Shown here: positions 6,515 to 12,583 of the stretch, one piece after another
Layout: the number at the start of each line of letters is the position of its first letter
How positions within the stretch are numbered: the stretch's first letter is position 1
Assembly: GCA_020741375.1 (NCBI GenBank)
Contig: DYZF01000173.1
Coordinates: forward strand, 1-12,583
Origin: Tessaracoccus flavescens
Lineage (GTDB): Bacteria; Actinomycetota; Actinomycetes; Propionibacteriales; Propionibacteriaceae
Direction of reading: 5' to 3'
DNA: 12,583 nt
The notes under the pieces: model-generated
What the model saw: the letters and a program-made list of their open reading frames with translations, nothing else
What the model was told of the DNA's origin: nothing
Databases searched by the model: none
Translations under genes and position numbers: made by a program

Positions 6515-6527
6515 CCGCTAGTAGGGT
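6505..6527 (+). promoter_or_regulatory. Candidate PafBC/RecA-independent DNA-damage promoter for recC-recB
   Basis: CTGTCAGAG (6505-6513), exactly eight bases (6514-6521), then TAGGGT (6522-6527). Against TTGTCRGTG-N8-TAnnnT there are two mismatches in the upstream element and a full match at the -10. A start point about seven bases later gives a leader of about 25 bases with GGAAAGG (6541-6547) before the recC ATG at 6559. The call is based on motif match and spacing only. Confidence 0.6.
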
Positions 6528-6558
6528 GATCCACACGTAGGGAAAGGGGCCGCAAGAG

Positions 6559-9500
6559 ATGGGGCTGCAGCTGATTCGGGGGGCATCATGGGCTGGTTTG
6601 ATGGACGCCCTCACCGATGAACTGAAGTCGCAGCAGACGGATCCTTTCCTACGCTCCAGGGTCGTCGTGGCTTCGCGCGCCACCGGACGAATCGTCGGCC
6701 AAGAGGTGGCCCGCCGGCTCGGAATCTCAGCCGGGACCGACTTCCTCTCCCCCGCAGACCTGATGCGTTCGCTCGCCGAGAAGGCGGGCGTCGTCCGCGA
6801 GCGCTCCCAATGGTTGGGCTCCGCATTCGATTTGGCGGTCTGGGATTCATTGGCCCCGGTCGGCGAACAGTTCGGTGTCATGGGGCGGGCGCTGTCTCCC
6901 GTGTCGGCGCGCCCTGGCCGACGGCGCGCAACGGCCACCAGACTGGCCAGACTGTTTCGCTCCTACTTCGATCTGGCGCCCCAACTCATCGAGTCGTGGC
7001 TGGCGGGAGAGGATGCCGGCCTCAACGGCGAGGCGCTGCCGGAGCACCTCGCGTGGCAGCCCGAACTGTTGCGCACGGCCTGCAGCGTCCTAGAGATCGA
7101 CCCCGGAGAATCCCTCTCCGCGATGACGGAGGCGGCCGCATCGTTCACCGTTCCGACGCTGCTGCTGGCCGTCGATCACCTCACTGCCCCTCAACACCAG
7201 GTGCTCTCGGCGCTGTCCTCCTCGGGAGGCGTGATCGCCTACCAGCCGTCGCACACCCCTGGTGATCAATGGGCCTCGGAACTGGCCGAATCCACCTCCG
7301 AGCTCGACGATGCCCCCGCAGGCTCTCCGCGTGTCGCCGTTCACGGGTCGCACGGGCCGGCGAGGCAGGTCGAAGTGCTGCGCGAGGCACTCACCGCAGC
7401 CTTCGACGAAGATCAAACTCTGGAGCCCAGAGACGTGGTGATCGTCTGCCCGCAACCAGACCGATACCTGCATCTTCTCGACGCCACTTTCAGGCCCGCC
7501 GGGCCCGACGCGCACCCGGGCCGCGGCTTGCGGGTACAACCCGTCGGACGGGAAGCCGCCAACCCGGTGCTCTCGTTGATCGTGGCGTTGCTACGCCTCC
7601 GCGAGAGTCGCGCCACGGCGTCCGGGCTTCTCGAACTCCTGCTGGCCCCACCCATCGCCCACCGCTGGCACTTCACGGATCGGCAGGCACTCACAGATCT
7701 GGTGTCCGGAGCAGGCGTTCATTGGGGCTTGGACGGCGAACACCGCAAGCTCTTCCACCTCGACGGCATCAACCAGAGCACGTGGATGCGTGGGCTCGAT
7801 CGCCTGTTGGTGGGGCTCGCCGTCCCAACCGGCGTCAGCGCCGGGCTGGCAATCTCGGGCACGGAGGCGGTCACCTCCAGCGATATGTCCATCGTGGGGT
7901 CCTTGGCCGAGGTGATTTCACGCCTCCGAAAGCTCGCTGCCGACACCGCGCAGACGCGCACCATCACGGACTGGGTGGTGGTCAGCAAGCAAGCGATCAC
8001 GGAGCTGTTCGGGCTCCCCTTCGACGATGCGTGGCAGATCCTGCATGCGCAGGCCACGCTGGCGCGCTTCGCCTCGGATCATGCCGGGCGCGACACGCAA
8101 CTCACCGCCCACGAGTTCGCGGCTCTGCTCGCGGATGCGGCCGAGCCCCTGCGGGCGAGACTCGCGGCGGGCAACGGCTCGATGCCGGTCGTCGGTCTCG
8201 GAGAGTTGCAGCACGTCCCGTTCAAGGTGGTGGCTCTTCTGGGCATCACGGACGACGTCGTGCCTGGCCGCAACCAGCAGTTGCCCGAATCGGTGGATCT
8301 CGGTGACGCCACCCCCAACCTGCGCGCACGCAAGCTCGGCCAGTTGCTCAGCCATGCGAAGGCCGCTTCACAGCTGATTGTGGTGAGCGAATCCAGGTCC
8401 ACCCACACCAACGAGGCCATCGCCACGCCAGTGGCTCTCTCGTGGCTGTTCGAATCTCTCGGTGTCACGCCGAGTCAGGTGCAGCATCCCGCCACCGCTA
8501 CGGCCGAGGCCAACTTCACCTCCGGGCGAAGCTACGATCGCGCTGCGCTTCACGGTGCTGTGGCGCGCCGTCGCAGGGCCTCTTCCCAGCCATCACCCGC
8601 CCGCCGCCGCCGCGAGGTCGCGCGGACTGCCCCGATCCTGTCGACGCCCTCCCAAATCACGCTGAAGCAGTTGGAGGCTTTCCTCACGGACCCGGCAAAG
8701 GCCTTCCTCCGATCGACATTGGGCGTCCGGCTCTACCGGGAGGCTCAACTCGACGACGACGTGCCCCTGACTCTCGATTCCCTCAGCCAGTGGCAAGTGA
8801 CCAACGATCTGGTCAAAGCCGTCGAAGCCGGCCTGACCGTCACCGACGTCGAAGCCGAGTACCGCGAACGGGAAGTACTGCCGCCCGACGCGCTCGGCGG
8901 CGTGGCGCTGGACAAGGCGAAGCAGGGCGCGCGCGAACTCTGGGAGCACGCTGAGTCCGACTGGAGCCGCCCCACCGCCCAGCACGCCATCAACCTCACC
9001 ATCACGCTGGCCGATGGTTCCACCACCCATGTGGTCGACAAGGTGGTGACGCGCGGGGGCCAAGTGATCGGGCTCACCCCCAGCAAGGGGATCGACAAGA
9101 TCCTCGCCCCGTGGCTGGACGCTCTGGCACTGGCTGCGTCAGGCCAACCACATCAGGGACGCCTGCATCAGTTGACCAATGGCCAGTACGGCGCGCTGGA
9201 TCACCTGAGCACCAGCTTGCCCACGATGAACGAGCACGAGGCCCTTGCGAACCTGACCACCTTGGTGGAGGCCTACGTCGCAGGCCAGCATCGGCTCATC
9301 CCGGCACCAGCCGTCCTGGCCATCAAGTACGCGCGCCAAGCGGCGGCCAACCGCGTGGTGGAAGCCGACTGGGCCGGTGTCCTCGGTGAGCGGCGTAACA
9401 ACCCATGGCCCGGCTATGGCACCCGGGAACAACCCACTGCGTGGCAGCTGTTCTACGAACCGAGCCTGTCGGATCTCACCGACGAACCGCTCGTCAGTTC

Positions 9501-9591
9501 AGACCCACACAACGGTGAGCCGTCGGGCTTCCGCGCGTGGGCGGTCCATCTCTATTCGCCGCTGGCCAGCCGAGTGGGGGAAGAAGAATGA
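6559..9591 (+). CDS. recC: RecC, exodeoxyribonuclease V gamma subunit
   Basis: A 1010-residue RecC, somewhat shorter than E. coli RecC (1122). It is an inactivated SF1 helicase fold: no Walker A is present, yet the surrounding RecC signatures are kept. These are VHGSHGPARQVEVLREAL (261-278), PRDVVIVCPQPDRYLHLL (290-307), GELQHVPFKVVALLGITDD (548-566) and SQLIVVSESRST (604-615). An Arg-rich linker (about 670-690) leads to ITLKQLEAFLTDPAKAFLRS (700-719), the start of the nuclease-like but catalytically dead C-terminal domain. In RecBCD, RecC holds the complex together, splits the strands and scans the 3' strand for Chi. Whether Chi is recognised here cannot be told from sequence. ATG 6559 gives the expected family N terminus, with GGAAAGG upstream. 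The stop overlaps the recB start by ATGA, so translation is coupled. The promoter region is shared with divergent uvrD2. Confidence 0.95.
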   Translation: MGLQLIRGASWAGLMDALTDELKSQQTDPFLRSRVVVASRATGRIVGQEVARRLGISAGTDFLSPADLMRSLAEKAGVVRERSQWLGSAFDLAVWDSLAPVGEQFGVMGRALSPVSARPGRRRATATRLARLFRSYFDLAPQLIESWLAGEDAGLNGEALPEHLAWQPELLRTACSVLEIDPGESLSAMTEAAASFTVPTLLLAVDHLTAPQHQVLSALSSSGGVIAYQPSHTPGDQWASELAESTSELDDAPAGSPRVAVHGSHGPARQVEVLREALTAAFDEDQTLEPRDVVIVCPQPDRYLHLLDATFRPAGPDAHPGRGLRVQPVGREAANPVLSLIVALLRLRESRATASGLLELLLAPPIAHRWHFTDRQALTDLVSGAGVHWGLDGEHRKLFHLDGINQSTWMRGLDRLLVGLAVPTGVSAGLAISGTEAVTSSDMSIVGSLAEVISRLRKLAADTAQTRTITDWVVVSKQAITELFGLPFDDAWQILHAQATLARFASDHAGRDTQLTAHEFAALLADAAEPLRARLAAGNGSMPVVGLGELQHVPFKVVALLGITDDVVPGRNQQLPESVDLGDATPNLRARKLGQLLSHAKAASQLIVVSESRSTHTNEAIATPVALSWLFESLGVTPSQVQHPATATAEANFTSGRSYDRAALHGAVARRRRASSQPSPARRRREVARTAPILSTPSQITLKQLEAFLTDPAKAFLRSTLGVRLYREAQLDDDVPLTLDSLSQWQVTNDLVKAVEAGLTVTDVEAEYREREVLPPDALGGVALDKAKQGARELWEHAESDWSRPTAQHAINLTITLADGSTTHVVDKVVTRGGQVIGLTPSKGIDKILAPWLDALALAASGQPHQGRLHQLTNGQYGALDHLSTSLPTMNEHEALANLTTLVEAYVAGQHRLIPAPAVLAIKYARQAAANRVVEADWAGVLGERRNNPWPGYGTREQPTAWQLFYEPSLSDLTDEPLVSSDPHNGEPSGFRAWAVHLYSPLASRVGEEE

Positions 9592-12583
9592 CGTTCAACA
9601 TCACCGGTCCTCTCCCCTCCGGCACCACCCTGCTCGAAGCCAGCGCCGGAACCGGAAAGACCTACACCATCGCCGCTCTGGCGGTTCGATTGGTGGCTGA
9701 GCGAGACATCAAGATCACAGACCTGTTGTTGATCACCTTTGGCCGCCATGCCACCACTGAGTTGCGGAGCCGGGTGTACGACCGCCTGGGTCAGGCTGTG
9801 GCGTATCTGGAAGAGCGCGAAGCAGGACTCCCCGCCTCTGCAGGCGACGATCCAGTAGACCTGCTGCTCGCCGACAGCCCAGATGCCGGCTTGTATGCCC
9901 GACGGCTGCGCGCTGCGCTGAGTCACTTCAACGAGGCGACGATCGTCACGACGCATTCCTTCTGCCAATCGATGCTGCAGGAGCTGGGGGTGCTGGGAGA
10001 CTGGGACCCGGCTGAGATAGTGCGCGACGAGCCGCAGGATCTGATCCGTCAGTGCACACACGACGTGTACATCCGCCGCTACCGCAGCAGCGAAACTCCC
10101 CCATTTTCTCCCCGCGACGCGCTCACCATCGGTGAAGCCGTCTGTGATTCACCGTTGCCGCTCCTCCCACCTGAGCCCCACACGCGTGAGTACTACGAGT
10201 TTGCGGTGGACGTACGCGACCTGTACGAGTCGCGCAAGGTCGCTGAAGGCATCTGCACGTACGACGACATCACGCTTCGTCTTCAGCGCGGTTTGACAGA
10301 TCCAGACACCGGCAGCCTCGCGATCGGCCGGCTACGGCACCGCTTTCCCGTTGTACTCGTGGACGAGTTCCAAGACACCGATCCGTTCCAGTGGCAGATT
10401 ATCGAAGCCGCCTTCGCGCATCCACAGCGCACCACCATCCTCATCGGCGATCCCAAGCAGTCGATCTACGGCTTCCGTGGCGCCGACATCAGTGCCTACC
10501 TGCAGGCCAAGGATCTGGCTCAGGTGGAGACCCTCGGCACTAATTTCCGTTCGGACAAGGGCGTCGTCGACGGAGTCGTCAATCTGTTCGGCCAAGCCGA
10601 ACTGGGTGGGGCCAGCGTCACCGTCGAACCGGTGGCGGCGCACCATGTGAGCCCGCGCATCGACGGCGTCGGCCACGCGCAGGTGTGGTTGCGGCGCCGC
10701 GACCATGACGACGGCGTGGATCGCAACACGGTCATCGCCCACGACATGATGTACGTCTTGGACCGCCTCTTGTCCCAGGACGTCACGTTGCTCGATGAGC
10801 CGGACGCTCCGGGCCTGCAGCCGGCCGGCGCACGTCGTGTGAAGCCGTCAGACATCGTCATTCTCGTCCGCAGTTCGGCCGTCGGAGCCAGCATCAGCTC
10901 AACACTCAGCCAGTACGGCTATCCCGTCGCGATCGGTGGGAGCCAGAGCGTGTGGAAGTCCGCGATGGCCGGCGAGTGGCTCTCGCTCCTGCGCGCCATG
11001 GCAGACCCGAAGCAAGACACCATCCGCATGGCCGCGTTGACGAGCATGCTGGGTGTTTCTCTGTCAGATCTGTTGGACCCGCAGGGCACTGCAGCGGCAG
11101 ACGCCAGCGCAACGATCCGCGGGTTGGTGAAGCAGTTCGAGCACGGCGGGGTCGCTGCCGTCCACACCACGCTACGAGTGGGTGGGCTCGACGAACGGCT
11201 GCTGAGGGAATCGTCCGGGGAGCGCCTCTTGTCAGACGCCAACCAACTGGCCGAGCTGCTCATCGCCAGCGGCGAGCGCACACTTCCCGGCCTCGTCTCC
11301 CTGATGGAGGTCAACGGAGAGCGTCAGGCGCCGGACGCCCCGGTACGTGCCACGGCCGATGACGATTCCATCAAGGTGATGACCATTCATGCCGCCAAGG
11401 GGCTCGAGTTCCCGATCGTGCTGCTGCCCGAGGTCGACGGCAGCATGCCGCGTCCGTGGCAGCCGTTCCAAGTGGTGCGCGACGGCGTTCGCCACCTGTA
11501 CGTCGGGCCGAGGGCTACGGGGGCATTGAGGAAGGAATGCCTTGAGGGGTCGCTCGAAGAGGAATTGCGGCTGCTGTACGTCGCGTTCACGCGAGCCAAG
11601 TACCTCGCCATCGCCTGGCATGTGCAGTTGACGTCCACACCTCGTCGCGATGACTGGCGCCGCGCCATCTCCGAGCTCCTGAGTCATCACGGACAACGTC
11701 CCTTCGCCGGTGTGCAGCCTGTGACGATTCCCGGCGTCAGTGATTCGCACATGACGGCTCCGTCGCCCACCGCCTTTCAGGGCTCCACTCTGGGCGGCGA
11801 AGAGCCCGCCCAGCTGTCCGCCGCCACGTTCAGCCGCACCATCGACACCACCTGGGTGCGCACGTCGTACTCCGGCATCACTCACGGCCTGCATGAGGCG
11901 GCCCCCCTCACACTCGATGAGGCGGCGGACGTCGACGTGCCGGTGGAAGCACCGGCCACAGAGGGTCTCGCCGTCGCGTCTCCGATGGCGGGCCTGCCCG
12001 CGGGAGCAGCCTTCGGCACCTTGGTCCACGAGGCCTTCGAGCACCTTCAATGGAACAAACCAACCCTCCATACGTCCGCCACCCATCTGGCGACGGAGTT
12101 GGGCGCGCTCCACAGCTTGGATCCGGACGCTGCCCAGCAGCTCGGTGCGGCCCTCGAGGCGGTGGCCACCACTCCCTTGGAGCCGCTATGGAGCGGAACC
12201 CTCAGCGACATCCCGTTGGCCCACCGGCTTCCCGAGCTTGATTTCGATCTACCTCTGGGCGATGCCGGTGCCCCCAGCACCGTCGCGGAACTGGCCCAGC
12301 TGATGGGGCGACACTTGGATGAGGAGGATCCACTCCACGCCTACCCCGCTCGGCTTGGCGCCTCAGAGGCGGCCCCCACGGTGCTCAACGGCTTCCTCAC
12401 CGGCTCCATCGACGGTGTCCTCCGTCTGGACGATGGGCGGTTCGTCGTGGTCGATTACAAGACCAACCGCCTAGGGGGAGCCGATCCGGAGGAACAGCTC
12501 GTCGGCAACTACACCCCGGACGCGATGGCCGAGGCGATGATGCAGGCCCACTACCCGCTGCAGGCACTGCTGTACTGCGTCGC
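9588..12583 (+). CDS. recB: RecB, exodeoxyribonuclease V beta subunit (helicase-nuclease; C terminus beyond window)
   Basis: My translation from ATG 9588 is open for 998 codons to the window end. Helicase motifs: Walker A ASAGTGKT (18-25), TTHSFC (121-126), Walker B VLVDEFQDTD (256-265), III IYGFRGAD (293-300), IV NFRSD (319-323), V MTIHAAKGLEFP (598-609), VI LRLLYVAFTRAK (660-671). The C-terminal RecB-type nuclease shows GTLVHEAFE with His814, the candidate Glu884 in PELDFDLPL, Asp942 in GSIDGVLRL, DYK with Asp956 and Lys958, and HYPLQALLYCV at the edge. All expected catalytic residues are therefore present. Only a few dozen C-terminal residues are probably missing. The protein looks compact: the Walker B motif lies at 260, and E. 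coli RecB has 1180 residues. RecB is the 3'-to-5' motor and sole nuclease of RecBCD, which processes double-strand breaks for RecA. The ATGA overlap with recC, with GGGGGA just upstream, indicates coupled translation. recD is expected next. Confidence 0.95.
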   Translation, partial: MTFNITGPLPSGTTLLEASAGTGKTYTIAALAVRLVAERDIKITDLLLITFGRHATTELRSRVYDRLGQAVAYLEEREAGLPASAGDDPVDLLLADSPDAGLYARRLRAALSHFNEATIVTTHSFCQSMLQELGVLGDWDPAEIVRDEPQDLIRQCTHDVYIRRYRSSETPPFSPRDALTIGEAVCDSPLPLLPPEPHTREYYEFAVDVRDLYESRKVAEGICTYDDITLRLQRGLTDPDTGSLAIGRLRHRFPVVLVDEFQDTDPFQWQIIEAAFAHPQRTTILIGDPKQSIYGFRGADISAYLQAKDLAQVETLGTNFRSDKGVVDGVVNLFGQAELGGASVTVEPVAAHHVSPRIDGVGHAQVWLRRRDHDDGVDRNTVIAHDMMYVLDRLLSQDVTLLDEPDAPGLQPAGARRVKPSDIVILVRSSAVGASISSTLSQYGYPVAIGGSQSVWKSAMAGEWLSLLRAMADPKQDTIRMAALTSMLGVSLSDLLDPQGTAAADASATIRGLVKQFEHGGVAAVHTTLRVGGLDERLLRESSGERLLSDANQLAELLIASGERTLPGLVSLMEVNGERQAPDAPVRATADDDSIKVMTIHAAKGLEFPIVLLPEVDGSMPRPWQPFQVVRDGVRHLYVGPRATGALRKECLEGSLEEELRLLYVAFTRAKYLAIAWHVQLTSTPRRDDWRRAISELLSHHGQRPFAGVQPVTIPGVSDSHMTAPSPTAFQGSTLGGEEPAQLSAATFSRTIDTTWVRTSYSGITHGLHEAAPLTLDEAADVDVPVEAPATEGLAVASPMAGLPAGAAFGTLVHEAFEHLQWNKPTLHTSATHLATELGALHSLDPDAAQQLGAALEAVATTPLEPLWSGTLSDIPLAHRLPELDFDLPLGDAGAPSTVAELAQLMGRHLDEEDPLHAYPARLGASEAAPTVLNGFLTGSIDGVLRLDDGRFVVVDYKTNRLGGADPEEQLVGNYTPDAMAEAMMQAHYPLQALLYCV

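Noticed and set aside
7269..8306. Plus-strand open frame (345 codons) inside recC in another frame
   Set aside because: Arg-rich shadow of recC; the recC frame has all expected motifs and continues intact across the region.
11232..12113. Minus-strand open frame (293 codons) opposite recB
   Set aside because: Antisense shadow; the recB frame is open throughout with helicase and nuclease motifs.
9588..12583. Possible frameshift in recB, because several overlapping open frames occur here
   Set aside because: Codon-by-codon translation from 9588 shows one uninterrupted frame of 998 codons with motifs in order.
1..12583. Mobile elements, CRISPR arrays, phage or defence islands
   Set aside because: No transposase, integrase, direct-repeat array or change of base composition was seen; the gene order looks like conserved core chromosome.

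Overview
This window is high-GC chromosomal DNA from an actinobacterium. The best guess is the Propionibacteriaceae (for example a Tessaracoccus or Cutibacterium relative). The guess rests on GTG starts, GC-rich hairpins without long T-tracts, actinobacterial families (UPF0182, PPA1309-like, DUF2342/Zincin_2, UvrD2 with HRDC) and gene order. There are no tRNA or rRNA genes, insertion sequences, CRISPR arrays or signs of foreign DNA. Coding density is very high, and the longest non-coding stretch is about 190 bases (4001-4191).

Left part (1-2568, minus strand): a tight three-gene operon read right to left. It encodes a membrane-anchored PDZ/Lon-type serine protease (1525-2568), a PPA1309-like cytosolic protein (1017-1532) and the N-terminal 340 residues of a UPF0182 multi-pass membrane protein (1-1020). 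The genes overlap by 8 and 4 bases, so translation is probably coupled. A divergent promoter region (about 2569-2671) separates this operon from a plus-strand DUF2342/Zincin_2 protein (2672-4000), which is followed by a GC-rich hairpin.

Middle (4001-4437): a short intergenic stretch with an imperfect long inverted repeat, then a 53-residue four-cysteine zinc-ribbon protein. A perfect 14-bp hairpin follows and probably terminates both this gene and the convergent uvrD2.

Right part (4435-12583): a DNA-repair block. uvrD2 (minus) diverges from recC-recB (plus); recC and recB overlap by ATGA. RecB is open to the window edge and its nuclease active site is already visible. recD probably lies just beyond. 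The order UPF0182 - PDZ protease - DUF2342 - uvrD2 - helicase-nuclease genes resembles the Mycobacterium tuberculosis Rv3193c-Rv3202c neighbourhood, but there the helicase-nuclease is AdnAB and here it is RecBC.

The most interesting signal is in the uvrD2/recC gap. A perfect 9-bp inverted repeat carries, on each strand, a close match to the RecA-independent DNA-damage promoter motif read by PafBC (TTGTCRGTG-N8-TAnnnT). This suggests both repair transcription units are co-induced by DNA damage from back-to-back promoters. On the uvrD2 side the geometry also suggests a leaderless GTG start.
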